A stretch of DNA of 64,000 bases from Streptomyces massasporeus. Its GTDB lineage: Bacteria > Actinomycetota > Actinomycetes > Streptomycetales > Streptomycetaceae. Positions 21,764 to 32,875 of this stretch are shown here, one piece after another (within the stretch, counting starts at the first letter, position 1; the number at the start of each line of letters is the position of its first letter). A program made the position numbers and the translations under genes. Below the pieces are notes generated by a model. The model was not told where the DNA came from. It worked only from the letters and a program-made list of their open reading frames with translations, and ran no database searches. The stretch covers positions 1-64,000 of the forward strand of contig NZ_BMSE01000003.1 in NCBI RefSeq assembly GCF_014648995.1, given 5' to 3'.

Positions 21764-24700
21764 CGACCGTCCCCCTCTGTCGTTCCTTGTGGTGCTGCGC
21801 CGCTGTGGGCGGTATCGCCCCCGGCGTTCTCCTCACGGCCACGCTGCCAGCCCCGCTGGAGCGATGCCATGCGGCTGCGTACTTCCTCGGCGTCGCGTTC
21901 GACGGGCTCGGCCCCGTCATCGGTACGCGGCTCCGAGCCTCGTTTCAGCTGCGGGGCCAGGTTCGCCTGCCGGACGCGCCGGGGCAGCGGGGCCGTGCCG
22001 GAACCGGGCTGTGCTGCGGAGCCGGTCCCCTGGGATGCGGAGCCGGTCCCCTGGGGTATGGCGCCGGGGCCTGTCTCGTGGTGCGAGGGTCCGGCGGTGG
22101 TCTCCGAGGAGCCGGAGCGGTGGCCGGGTGCCTCGGGGCCGCTCGAGGCGATCTCCGTGCGGCGGCTCCGCCTCGGGAGGACGGGGGACTCCGACCGGTC
22201 GCCCATGGCGCTGCCGGGCGAGGTTGGGGATGCGGTCTGGTCCTCGTTGCGGCCGGCTGCGCCGATGCCACGGCGGGCGGAGTCCGTCCCGCGACGACGG
22301 GCCGGCAGCGGTGGCGGTGCGTCCGGCAGGGCGTCGCCCCGACCGCTGCCGGACGAGGAGTTCTCGGTGCGGCGCCGGGCCGGAAGGGCGGACGCGGGTT
22401 CGGGTCCGGGCCGGCCGGTGGCCCCGCTGCCCGTGGGCTCCTCGCTCCGGCGGCGTGACGGGAGCGCGGAGGCGGGGCCCGACTCCGTTCGGCCGAGGGC
22501 CGTGGTGGATTCCTCGTCCGTCTTGCCCCGCCGGGTGCGCTCGGTGACCGGGCGCCCGTGCGAGCTGACGAGCTTGGGGGTGTGGCGGCGGGGCGGGACC
22601 GGAGCACTCAGCTCGTCGTCGGCGTCGGTCCCGTCCCCCGTACCCCGGGCGTCGGCGGTCCGCCGCGGATCGGTGCGGCGAGCCGCGGCCTCGTCCGGGG
22701 CGCGGGTGAGGGAGTGGCGGGGGCGGAACAGACCGCCGTGTTCGCCGTCCTCGTCCTCGACGGCTCCGGGGAGGTCCCCGATGGCGTCCAGGTCGACGGG
22801 TGCCTCCAGCTCGACCGGTCCGTCCAGCAGGGAGGCGGGCAGGCCGGGGCGTTGCGCGGATGCCTGGGAGAGCGCGGCGCGGCGGCTGTCCTGCGGTTCG
22901 CTCTCCGGGGCCAGCTGGGGACGGTCGAGCCGGAACCCGATGCCGTTGGTGTCCGGCACGTCGTCGGTCAGCAGCGCGTCGGGGATGAAGACCACGGCGG
23001 TCGTGCCGCCGTACGGGGAGGGCTGCAGGGAGACCCGGACGTTCTGGCGCTGGGCGAGCCGGCTGACCACGAACAGGCCGAGCCGGTCGGTGTCGGAGAG
23101 CTCGAACTCCGGCGTCTCGGCGAGCCGGAGGTTGGCGTCCAGGAGCGCTTCGGCCGCCATGCCGAGGCCGCGGTCGTGAATCTCCAGGGTGAAGCCGTTG
23201 GCGACGCGTTCGCCCAGGACCTGGACGGCGGTGTGCGGCGGCGAGAAGACCGTGGCGTTCTCCAGCAGTTCGGCCACGAGGTGCGTGAGGTCGGCGACGG
23301 CCGGGCCGCTGATGGCGATCCGCGGAAGCCGGCGGACCTCGATGCGTTCGTAGTCCTCGACCTCGGCGACGGCGGCGCGCACGACGTCCATCAGCTGGAC
23401 GGGCTTGCGCCACTGCCGGGAGGGCGCGGCGCCGGAGAGGATCACCAGGCCTTCGGCGTGCCGGCGCATACGGGTGGTCAGGTGGTCGAGGCGGAACAGG
23501 TCGGCGAGTTCCTCGGTGTCCTCGGTCCGGCGCTCCATGGCGTCGAGGAGGGTGAGCTGCTTGTGGAGCAGGACCTGGCTGCGGCGCGCGAGGTTGACGA
23601 AGACCTCGGAGACGCCGGCGCGCAGTTCGGCCTGCTTGACGGCGGCTTCGACTGCGGCACGCTGCAGGGTGTTGAGGGCTTGGCCGACCTCGCCCATCTC
23701 GTTCTTGTCGTATTCGAGGCGCGGGACCTCGGTCTCGACGTCGACCTGCTCGCCCGCGGAGAGGCGGCGCATGACACTGGGCAGCCGCACTCCGGACGCT
23801 TCGTGGGCCTCCAGGCGCAGTTGCCGCAGATCGCGAATGAGGGTGCGGCCGACGCGCACGGACAGGAAGAGGGAGACCAGGAGCGCGATCAGGCCCAGCG
23901 CACCGGCGATGACGGCCTTGGCGATGACGCCGACGGCCACGGGGTGGACGCGGTCCTGGTAGCGGTCGTTGGCCTGGTCGTTGAGGGTGCCGAGTTCGTC
24001 GAGCACGTTTCCGGCGGCGCTGTCCCAGCTCTTGGCGGAGACGCCGCGGGGGCTGCCGGCCCCGGAGGAGACGGCGGCTTCCTCGGCCACGCGCAAGGGA
24101 GCGGAGGAGGCGTTCTTCCAGAAGGTCTGGTAGCGGTCGCGTTCCGCCACGGGCAGCAGCGGCAGGTTGACGTCGTACATCAGGGTGCGCTGGGCCACGA
24201 GGTCGGAGATGTCCCGCTCCTCGGAGTGCGAGATCCTGCCGACGATCAGGGCGGAGCCGAGGAGGGCGTCCTCGCGGGAGAGCAGCTCGCGGGCGCGGGC
24301 GAGGTTGACCAGCGCGCGGTACTGCTTGTCCAGCTCGATGTTGTCCACCACGTGCAGGTTGGCGAGGAGCACGTAGGAGGGGTCGACCAGCCGGTTGTAG
24401 AGGTCGAGGGCCTGGGTGCGGTTGACCGTGCCGTCCTCGACACTGCGGCGCAGCGATTCGATGCCGTCGAAGGCGTCCAGGACGGCGGTCAGCCGCTCGT
24501 CGGTGTCCGCGCCCATCGCGTCGCGCACATCGGGGTTCCGTGCGTTCTCGCGGATGCTGCCGACGGCCTTGTCGGTGGCGTTCCGGCTGCGCCGGAGTGC
24601 GGCGAGGCCGTCGGACGCTCGGGGGTCGGCGAGGTAGACGAGGGTCTGGCGGCGTTCCTCCTGGAGGACGCGGACGGTGTCCTCGATGGGGTAGCCGATC

Positions 24701-24849
24701 TTCTCCACCACGGACGACACGTTGAAGAGGTCGCTGGCCTCACGTCCCGTGAGCACCGTGGCGAAGGCCCAGATCGCGGTCAGGGACACCAGCGGCACGA
24801 GGAGAAGCGCCACGATCTTCCGGCGGATGGACTTCCCGCGAAAGCGCAT
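21760..24849 (-). CDS. Conservon sensor histidine kinase (CvnA), nitrate/nitrite-sensing type
   Basis: A 1029-residue membrane kinase that heads the conservon operon. A first membrane helix (about 10-30) is followed by a long extracytoplasmic helical domain of the NIT type (about 35-310), a second helix (IAKAVIAGALGLIALLVSLFLSV), a HAMP-like region, and an ATPase domain with VAELLENATVFSPPHTAVQV (N box) and DRGLGM (G box). The last 400 residues are low-complexity, rich in Pro, Arg, Glu and Gly. No phospho-accepting histidine box stands out, as in other CvnA proteins. The ATG at 24849 has GGGGGAGG immediately upstream; the frame is open much further but without family features. Confidence 0.93.
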   Translation of the reverse strand: MRFRGKSIRRKIVALLLVPLVSLTAIWAFATVLTGREASDLFNVSSVVEKIGYPIEDTVRVLQEERRQTLVYLADPRASDGLAALRRSRNATDKAVGSIRENARNPDVRDAMGADTDERLTAVLDAFDGIESLRRSVEDGTVNRTQALDLYNRLVDPSYVLLANLHVVDNIELDKQYRALVNLARARELLSREDALLGSALIVGRISHSEERDISDLVAQRTLMYDVNLPLLPVAERDRYQTFWKNASSAPLRVAEEAAVSSGAGSPRGVSAKSWDSAAGNVLDELGTLNDQANDRYQDRVHPVAVGVIAKAVIAGALGLIALLVSLFLSVRVGRTLIRDLRQLRLEAHEASGVRLPSVMRRLSAGEQVDVETEVPRLEYDKNEMGEVGQALNTLQRAAVEAAVKQAELRAGVSEVFVNLARRSQVLLHKQLTLLDAMERRTEDTEELADLFRLDHLTTRMRRHAEGLVILSGAAPSRQWRKPVQLMDVVRAAVAEVEDYERIEVRRLPRIAISGPAVADLTHLVAELLENATVFSPPHTAVQVLGERVANGFTLEIHDRGLGMAAEALLDANLRLAETPEFELSDTDRLGLFVVSRLAQRQNVRVSLQPSPYGGTTAVVFIPDALLTDDVPDTNGIGFRLDRPQLAPESEPQDSRRAALSQASAQRPGLPASLLDGPVELEAPVDLDAIGDLPGAVEDEDGEHGGLFRPRHSLTRAPDEAAARRTDPRRTADARGTGDGTDADDELSAPVPPRRHTPKLVSSHGRPVTERTRRGKTDEESTTALGRTESGPASALPSRRRSEEPTGSGATGRPGPEPASALPARRRTENSSSGSGRGDALPDAPPPLPARRRGTDSARRGIGAAGRNEDQTASPTSPGSAMGDRSESPVLPRRSRRTEIASSGPEAPGHRSGSSETTAGPSHHETGPGAIPQGTGSASQGTGSAAQPGSGTAPLPRRVRQANLAPQLKRGSEPRTDDGAEPVERDAEEVRSRMASLQRGWQRGREENAGGDTAHSGAAPQGTTEGDGR

Positions 24850-25268
24850 GGCCTCCCCCAGCTCGGGCCCCCGGCTACCGGGGGTACACATGTGCGTCAA
24901 CAAACGGCGCGAGCCTACTACCGACCCACAGGGAACTCGAAGGCCGGTCCGGAACCTGAAGTTCCGCGCCAGCCACGCGGCATGGCGAGTTGTCCCGGCA
25001 TTGCGGGAGTTGTCTCCCCGAAACCGGTGGTCGCGGTGCGGGCCAACCATCCGACTCCGCCAGGGCGGTTGGCTGAAATTTTTCGGTTCTCGGGAATCTT
25101 CGTGAGGAGTTGTTCGTCCTTCTCCATGGGGAACGGGGGCGGAATCGGCCACAGGAGCCGCGTCCCGCACCCGGGCGGCGTAAAACAGCGCAAGCCGGGC
25201 AGCCACTGGGGAGCACGGGTCTTCCGATGCGAGCGAGCGGTCTGCCGGCGGTGGGGAGTGACACGGTG
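24850..25268. other. Divergent control region between cvnA and a membrane protein gene
   Basis: A 419-bp gene-free stretch. On the cvnA side a perfect hairpin, CCCCCGG-CTA-CCGGGGG (24868-24884), lies just before the cvnA ribosome binding site and could affect its translation. Further right, GCCAACC (25042-25048) and GGTTGGC (25067-25073) form inverted arms followed by an A/T-rich patch (GAAATTTTTCGG, about 25075-25086), unusual for this genome and a possible promoter area. I could not assign a -35/-10 pair firmly. Confidence 0.5.
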
Positions 25269-25829
25269 ATGGGCACGGCGGAACGGCGCGGTGCGCCCAG
25301 GGCGGATGGGGCGCAGCTGACGGGGCATCGGGGTCCCGAGGCGACCGATCGCGACATTTCCGGGGGCGCGGCGGAGCCCTTGGACCGAGAGACGGGGGTT
25401 CCGGTTCGCGAGGCGCGTCGTGGCACCCGCGAGCAGTACTACCGGCCCCTGTGGGTCGAGGAGCCCGCACGACGGCGTCGCCTCCCGGATCCGGTGCGGA
25501 CGGCGGCGGTGCGGGCGGTCCTCCTCATAGCCGTGACGCTGATTCAGGCGATGGTGGCCTTCCTGTGCACGATGGCCGGGTCCTGGCTGGCGTTCCCCAT
25601 GGTGATCAGCAGCGTGGTCAGCACGATCGCGGCCACTTGGGGAGCCCTCGACGTGTGGGTGACGCGCCAGGTCTGGAACCAGCGCAACGGCGTGGTGTCC
25701 GTGCCGAGCAGCACGGCGCGGGCCCTGCGGCGCGAGCGGCGCCGGACCCGGCGGCAGGAGAGGGCCGCCGAGCGGGCGCAGGATCGGATACGCCGGCGGG
25801 GTGGAGCCGGGCAGCTGTCCCACTCGTGA
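25269..25829 (+). CDS. Small two-helix membrane protein of unknown function
   Basis: About 186 residues. A charged N-terminal half is followed by two membrane helices (AVRAVLLIAVTLIQAMVAFLC, then a second through SWLAFPMVISSVVSTIAATWG), and a very basic C-terminal tail of Arg-rich helix (RERRRTRRQERAAERAQDR). I do not recognise a family. The start is uncertain: ATG 25269 is 10 bases after GGGGAG and GTG 25266 is 7 bases after it. It diverges from the conservon operon and may be co-controlled with it. It ends before the tandem hairpin repeats at 25907. Confidence 0.72.
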   Translation: MGTAERRGAPRADGAQLTGHRGPEATDRDISGGAAEPLDRETGVPVREARRGTREQYYRPLWVEEPARRRRLPDPVRTAAVRAVLLIAVTLIQAMVAFLCTMAGSWLAFPMVISSVVSTIAATWGALDVWVTRQVWNQRNGVVSVPSSTARALRRERRRTRRQERAAERAQDRIRRRGGAGQLSHS

Positions 25830-25906
25830 GGCATGGCGAGAGGAAGCCGGGACGAGGCCACCGGATGCGAGTGCGGCCGCCGGGCCGAGACCAGGCCCCG
25901 GCCCGT

Positions 25907-25989
25907 GCTCACCGTTGAGCCGGCGACGTGCTCACCGTTGAGCCCGGGCCGTGCCCACCGTTGAGCCCGGCGCGTGCTCACCGTAGGGC
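25907..25989. repeat. Four 23-bp tandem hairpin repeats between convergent genes
   Basis: The core GCTCACCGTTGAGC, itself a small hairpin (arms GCTCA/TGAGC, loop CCGT), occurs at 25907, 25930, 25953 (one change) and 25976 (altered), each exactly 23 bp apart. The last, degenerate copy contains the stop codon of the reductase gene (25978-25980), which suggests the array arose by duplication of that gene's 3' end. It lies between convergent genes and may act as a multi-hairpin terminator. Confidence 0.85.
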
Positions 25990-27168
25990 CGACTGTGCCC
26001 GCCCCTCCCCCGCACCCCGCGCGAGTTCGCGTCTGGCGCGCATGAACGGACGCGGGCGGTCCACGGCGAGTACGGCCGTCGTACGGCCGTCCCGCTCGTA
26101 CCGGGCGAGGAAGCCGCCCTCGGCCGGTGCGCCGTCGGAGAGTTCGCCCTCGGTGATGCGGACGGTGTCGCCGTCCCGGTACCGGCCGGCGAACTGGATG
26201 CGGGCGCCGTACTGGTCGGACCAGAAGTAGGGCACCGCCTCGGCGGTCTCGGCGGTGCGGCCGGCGAGCAGGTTGGTCACCGCGACCTTCGGCTGCTGGG
26301 TGGCGGAGGTCCAGTGTTCGGCGCGGTGACCGCCGACGCTGGCGACATCGCCGACGGCGACGACCTGCGGCAGGGCCGTCACGCAGCCGTCGTCGCACAG
26401 GACGCCGTCCCGGAGAGTCAGGGTTGAGCCGACGAGCCAGGCGGTGTTGGGGACAGCGCCGATGCCGACGATCACGACGTCCGCCGGGACGGTGCGGCCG
26501 TCGGTGAGGTCCACTCCGGTGACGGCGGCGGTACCTCGCAGCCCGGCCACGCCGGTGCCGGTGACCAGGTCCACGCCGGCGCGGCGGTGCAGTGCGGCAC
26601 AGACGGCGGCCATCTCGGCGCCCAGTTGGGGCACGAGCGGGAGCGGGGCGGCCTCGACGACGGTGACGCTGTGGCCGAGAGAGGAGCACGAGGACGCGGT
26701 CTCGGCGCCGATGAAGCCGCCGCCGATGACGACGACCCGGCACGGGCCCCGGGTGAGTTCCTCGCGCAGGGCCCGTGCGTCGTCGAGGGTGCGCAGCGTG
26801 TGGACTCCGGCCAGGGTGTCGCCGGGCAGACGGCGGGCCGAGGCGCCGGTGGCGATGACGACGCCGTCGGTGGAGACGGTACGGCCGTCGTCCAGCAGCA
26901 CGGTGCGGCCTCGGGCGTCGAGGGCGCGGGCGCGGACGCCGAGGATCCACTCGGCGTCGAGCTCGGCGGTCTCCTCGGCGTCGGTGAGCGCGAGGTGGGT
27001 CTCGCCGGATCGGCCGGTGAGGAAGTCCTTGGACAGGGGTGGCCGGTCGTAGGGCTCGTGGGGTTCGTCGCCGACGATCACGAGACGCCCGTCGTAGCCC
27101 TGGGCGCGCAGTTCCCGGGCGGCGTAGAGGCCGGAGAGCGAGGCGCCGACGATGGTCACGGTTCGCAT
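25978..27168 (-). CDS. FAD-dependent ferredoxin reductase (rhodocoxin/putidaredoxin reductase type)
   Basis: A 396-residue NAD(P)H:ferredoxin oxidoreductase. The N-terminal FAD fold shows VGASLSGLYAARELR and YDRPPLSKDFL; the NAD fold shows VVIGGGFIGAETAS; ATGA and AVGDVAS are the flavin contacts. A C-terminal reductase domain contains PYFWSDQYG, typical of oxygenase-coupled reductases. It follows the Rieske ferredoxin gene on the same strand (238 bp gap). I infer that the pair delivers electrons to the GbcA-like Rieske oxygenase encoded at 32876-34090. Another Rieske oxygenase or a P450 elsewhere in the genome is the alternative partner. Confidence 0.92.
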   Translation of the reverse strand: MRTVTIVGASLSGLYAARELRAQGYDGRLVIVGDEPHEPYDRPPLSKDFLTGRSGETHLALTDAEETAELDAEWILGVRARALDARGRTVLLDDGRTVSTDGVVIATGASARRLPGDTLAGVHTLRTLDDARALREELTRGPCRVVVIGGGFIGAETASSCSSLGHSVTVVEAAPLPLVPQLGAEMAAVCAALHRRAGVDLVTGTGVAGLRGTAAVTGVDLTDGRTVPADVVIVGIGAVPNTAWLVGSTLTLRDGVLCDDGCVTALPQVVAVGDVASVGGHRAEHWTSATQQPKVAVTNLLAGRTAETAEAVPYFWSDQYGARIQFAGRYRDGDTVRITEGELSDGAPAEGGFLARYERDGRTTAVLAVDRPRPFMRARRELARGAGEGRAQSALR

Positions 27169-27406
27169 GCGGGGTGCCTCCTCGCGGCGCCGGGAACGCC
27201 GCCGACCGCACCCGCCGGGGTGCCGCTGCGGGTGCCCGGCGCGTCGGCCTCACCGGCCGCGATGCGGCACGCGCGGGCCCTCGGCGGGTGGGTGTCACCG
27301 GCCCTGGCGTGGCGCGCGCCGACCCCGGGGTCCTGGGCTCGACCGCCTGCGGCGTCGCACACCGCGGCAGCGACCCGCCCGCTCGCGCCACCCGTGCGCT
27401 GGGTGT

Positions 27407-27730
27407 TCACGCCGCCGTCCCCTCCTCCGCAGCGAGGTGGAGGTGGATGACGCCGTCGTCGACGGTGACGCGGTGGGTGCGGACGGGGCGGCGGGCCGGG
27501 AGGCAGGTGGGGACGCCCGTGCGCAGGTCGAACGAGGCTGCGTGCAGCGGGCATTCGACGAGGCAGCCCTCCAGCCAGCCCTCGGAGAGGGAGGCGTCCT
27601 GGTGGGTGCAGGTGTCGTCGATGGCGTAGAGGTCGCCGTCGTCCGTGTGGAACACGGCGACGGGCGGGGTCGTCTCGACGCGGAATGACTCACCCTTGGG
27701 GAGGTCTTCGAGGTGGCAGACGGGAATCAT
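27407..27730 (-). CDS. Rieske-type [2Fe-2S] ferredoxin
   Basis: A 107-residue stand-alone Rieske protein. The cluster ligands are in CTHQDASL and CPLHAASF, spaced as in dioxygenase ferredoxins. The ATG at 27730 has GAGGGGGG upstream; nine earlier codons are open but not family-like. It is transcribed away from iclR, with the putative IclR site at 27921-27959 in the shared upstream region. Together with the reductase downstream it makes a two-protein electron chain for a Rieske oxygenase. Confidence 0.93.
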   Translation of the reverse strand: MIPVCHLEDLPKGESFRVETTPPVAVFHTDDGDLYAIDDTCTHQDASLSEGWLEGCLVECPLHAASFDLRTGVPTCLPARRPVRTHRVTVDDGVIHLHLAAEEGTAA

Positions 27731-28041
27731 GGGCCCCCCTCTCGGTCCGGGACGCATGGTCCGGACCAGTTCGGCCAGACTGTAGGCAGTTCAGGAGTGC
27801 CGGACCGGGGCGGTTCCGGGCACGGGAAGGTGTTGGTGCACGTCATCCGGTCCCGCCCCGGGGCGGGCTCCCTGCCAGGAGCTCGTCCCCTACCGAGATC
27901 CGGACTCTTCGGTAACATGATGTTTCACATGGCGCACGAGCAAGCGCTATACGCAACAGAATCCGGGCGGGGCGACCGTCGCGTCAAGGGGTTCCCGCAG
28001 ATGCGGCCCAAACAGGGCCGACAGGTGGTGAGAGTTCAGCC
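27731..28041. other. Divergent control region, Rieske ferredoxin and iclR
   Basis: A 311-bp gene-free stretch. Its main content is the putative IclR operator at 27921-27959, listed separately. A GGTAACATGATG patch (27911-27922) just left of the operator is the most A/T-rich part and may belong to a promoter. No further gene is supported. Confidence 0.5.
27921..27959. promoter_or_regulatory. Putative IclR-family operator, copy 1
   Basis: A 39-bp block that aligns without gaps to 29087-29125, 25 of 39 positions identical. Conserved parts are TGTT-C-CAT-GCGCA on the left and GC..T.CGCAACAG on the right. It lies 82 bp before iclR and 190 bp before the Rieske ferredoxin gene. Its placement suggests autoregulation of iclR and control of the electron-transfer genes. 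Confidence 0.65.
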
Positions 28042-28872
28042 ATGACCCGCACGCAGAAGCAGTCCGGCCAGGAGGAGAACCGCACGGAGAGCGGAGCCAA
28101 GCAGAGCGGCAGAGGCGCGGCGAGTGCCGTCCAGTCGGTGGACCGCGCCGTGAGTGTGCTGGAGATCCTCGCGCGGCACGGCGAGGCGGGGGTGACCGAG
28201 ATCGCCGACGAGCTGGACGTGCACAAGTCCACGGCGTTCCGGCTGCTCGGCGTTCTGGAGAACCGCGGCCTGGTGGCCCAGGCGAAGGACCGAGGCAAGT
28301 ACTACCTGGGCGCCGGCGTACTGCGCCTCGCGGGGGCGGCGGCAGTACGGCTGGATGTCTCCCAGGAAGGCGTCCCGGTGTGCCGGGAACTCGCCGACGA
28401 GCTGGGCGAGACGGTCAACATCGCGGTCCTGGACGACGACGCGGCGGTCAACATCATGCAGGCCCGCGGCACCGCGTCCGTCACCGCGCAGAACTGGCTC
28501 GGCCGACGCACCCCGCTGCATGCCACGGCCAGCGGAAAGGTGCTGCTCGCCCATCTGCCGCCGACCCTGCGCGAGGGTCTCCTGGCGCGCCCGCTGCACC
28601 GCTTCACGGAGCGCACGGCGACCGTCGCGTCCATGCTGCGCGGCGAGTTGGACACGGTGGTGCAGCAGGGGTACGCGATCACGGTGGAGGAGCTGGAGAT
28701 CGGGCTGGCGGCAGCGGCGTCTCCCGTGCGGGCGCACGACGGCAAGGTCATCGCGTCGCTCAGCGTCTCGGGGCCGGTGTACCGGCTGACCCAGGAGCGG
28801 CTGCCCGAGGTGGCCAAGCGGACGGAGGCGGCGGCGATCGAGCTGTCCCGTCGTATGGGTTACGGCTTCTGA
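28042..28872 (+). CDS. IclR-family transcriptional regulator of the betaine locus
   Basis: A 276-residue IclR protein. The N-terminal winged helix (about 30-95) contains VTEIADELDVHKSTAFRLLGVLENRGLV. The C-terminal effector domain includes GRRTPLHATASGKVLLA, the usual ligand-pocket region, and GYAITVEELEIGLAAAASPVR. It lies between the ferredoxin/reductase genes and the mscR-to-codA operon. Matching 39-bp blocks in front of itself and at the mscR promoter point to these as its targets. The inducer is not known; choline, betaine or a demethylation product is the logical guess. Confidence 0.93.
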   Translation: MTRTQKQSGQEENRTESGAKQSGRGAASAVQSVDRAVSVLEILARHGEAGVTEIADELDVHKSTAFRLLGVLENRGLVAQAKDRGKYYLGAGVLRLAGAAAVRLDVSQEGVPVCRELADELGETVNIAVLDDDAAVNIMQARGTASVTAQNWLGRRTPLHATASGKVLLAHLPPTLREGLLARPLHRFTERTATVASMLRGELDTVVQQGYAITVEELEIGLAAAASPVRAHDGKVIASLSVSGPVYRLTQERLPEVAKRTEAAAIELSRRMGYGF

Positions 28873-28947
28873 CGTGGCCACGGCCGGTCGGCGGAGGGGG
28901 CTACGACCTCCGGCGTAGCCGCGGCCCGGCGCCGGCGCCGCGGGAGT

Positions 28948-28986
28948 ACAGCGCGGGATCAGGTGAAATCCCTGGTCCCGCGCTGT
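28948..28986. terminator. Hairpin terminator after iclR
   Basis: Perfect 11-bp arms ACAGCGCGGGA (28948-28958) and TCCCGCGCTGT (28976-28986), with partial pairing inside the loop. It separates iclR from the mscR promoter. Confidence 0.82.
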
Positions 28987-29057
28987 TGTGTGTCCGGCGG
29001 GTTTCGCACGTCCCGTTCCGTTTTCCAAGGGTTGACCCGAACCATGGCTCGCACCTC

Positions 29058-29125
29058 TTGACGGCCCCTCCATGGCATTCCCACTATGTTCCTCATCGCG
29101 CAACCCATCGTGCACTGCGCAACAG
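29058..29125 (+). promoter_or_regulatory. mscR-codA promoter with putative IclR operator, copy 2
   Basis: TTGACG (29058-29063), 18 bases, then CACTAT (29082-29087) is a reasonable vegetative promoter. The second 39-bp block (29087-29125) starts at the -10 and covers the start point, which suits repression. It contains GCGCA twice and ends in GCGCAACAG just before the GAGGAG ribosome binding site of mscR. Confidence 0.68.
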
Positions 29126-29140
29126 CAGAGGAGCTTGGTC

Positions 29141-30226
29141 GTGCCACACGAGGTCCGTGCCGTAGTCGCTGTCGAGAAGGGCGCACCCGTCGAGGTGCAG
29201 ACGATCGTGGTTCCCGATCCCGGGCCCGGGGAGGTCCTCGTCGGCGTACAGGCCTGCGGGGTCTGCCACACGGATCTGCACTACCGGGAGGGCGCGATCA
29301 ACGACGACTTCCCGTTCCTGCTGGGCCATGAGGCGGCCGGCACGATCGAGGCGGTCGGCGAGGGGGTCACCGAGCTCAAGCCCGGCGACTACGTGGTGCT
29401 GGCCTGGCGGGCCCCCTGCGGCAGTTGCCGTTCCTGTCGCCGGGGCCGTCCCTGGTACTGCTTCGACTCCCGCAACGCCACCCAGCCGATGACCCTGCTG
29501 GACGGCATGCCGCTCTCCAACGCCCTCGGCATCGGGGCGTTCGCCGAGAAGACGCTGGTCGCGGCGGGACAGGCAGTGAAGATCGACCCGGCGGCGCGCC
29601 CGGAGGCGGCCGGGCTCATCGGCTGCGGCGTGATGGCCGGCTACGGCGCGGCGGTCAACACCGGCAACGTCGGCCGGGGTGACTCGGTCGCCGTGATCGG
29701 CTGTGGCGGGGTGGGCAACGCGGCGATCGCGGGCGCCTGTCTCAACGGGGCCATGAAGGTCATCGCCGTGGACATCGACGACAGGAAGCTCGACCAGGCC
29801 GAGAAGTTCGGTGCCACGCACACCGTCAACTCACGGGGCACGGACCCGGTCGAGGCGGTGCGGGAGCTCACCGGTGGCTTCGGCGTCGACATCGCGATCG
29901 ACGCCGTGGGCCGCCCCGAGACCTTCCGGCAGGCCTTCTACATGCGCGACCACGCCGGTCTGCTGGTCCAGGTCGGGGTGCCGTCCCCCGAGATGAAGGT
30001 CGAACTGCCGCTGATCGACGTGTTCTCGCGGGGCGGCGCGATCAAGTCGTCCTGGTACGGCGACTGCCTGCCGAGCCGCGATTTCCCATACCTCATCGAC
30101 CAGTACCTCTACGGGTTGCTGGACCTCAACGCCTTCGTCAGCGAGACCATCGCCCTGGACCAGGTGGAGGCGGCGTTCGCGAAGATGCACCGGGGTGAGG
30201 TGCTGCGTTCGGTGGTCGTGCTGTGA
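29141..30226 (+). CDS. mscR: S-(hydroxymethyl)mycothiol dehydrogenase (formaldehyde detoxification)
   Basis: A 361-residue zinc alcohol dehydrogenase of the mycothiol-dependent formaldehyde dehydrogenase group. Catalytic zinc ligands lie in ACGVCHTD (C42) and LGHEAAG (H63); the structural zinc cysteines are C93, C96, C99 and C107. The NAD fold shows [14 protein letters not shown] and the C-terminal half ENDS in RSVVVL. GTG 29141 has GAGGAG seven bases upstream. It is the first gene of the betaine operon, where demethylation releases formaldehyde. In other actinobacteria the enzyme also reduces S-nitrosomycothiol. Confidence 0.9.
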   Translation: MPHEVRAVVAVEKGAPVEVQTIVVPDPGPGEVLVGVQACGVCHTDLHYREGAINDDFPFLLGHEAAGTIEAVGEGVTELKPGDYVVLAWRAPCGSCRSCRRGRPWYCFDSRNATQPMTLLDGMPLSNALGIGAFAEKTLVAAGQAVKIDPAARPEAAGLIGCGVMAGYGAAVNTGNVGRGDSVAVIGCGGVGNAAIAGACLNGAMKVIAVDIDDRKLDQAEKFGATHTVNSRGTDPVEAVRELTGGFGVDIAIDAVGRPETFRQAFYMRDHAGLLVQVGVPSPEMKVELPLIDVFSRGGAIKSSWYGDCLPSRDFPYLIDQYLYGLLDLNAFVSETIALDQVEAAFAKMHRGEVLRSVVVL

Positions 30227-30246
30227 GCACACCCCCCGCTCCCTGA

Positions 30247-32841
<2,595 letters not shown>

Positions 32842-32875
32842 GGGGCATGCCTTGGCCTCTCTGAGGAGCACGCAC

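Noticed and set aside
25907..25989. CRISPR-like array
   Set aside because: The units are contiguous at 23 bp with no unique spacers, and no cas genes are present; it is a tandem repeat.
27156..27410. Possible 84-residue gene between the Rieske ferredoxin and reductase, with a GTGA overlap at its start
   Set aside because: It overlaps both neighbours neatly and has high third-position GC, but the product is an Ala/Gly/Arg/Pro string with no hydrophobic core or known motif. I treat it as a spacer that happens to be open; proteomics could revive it.
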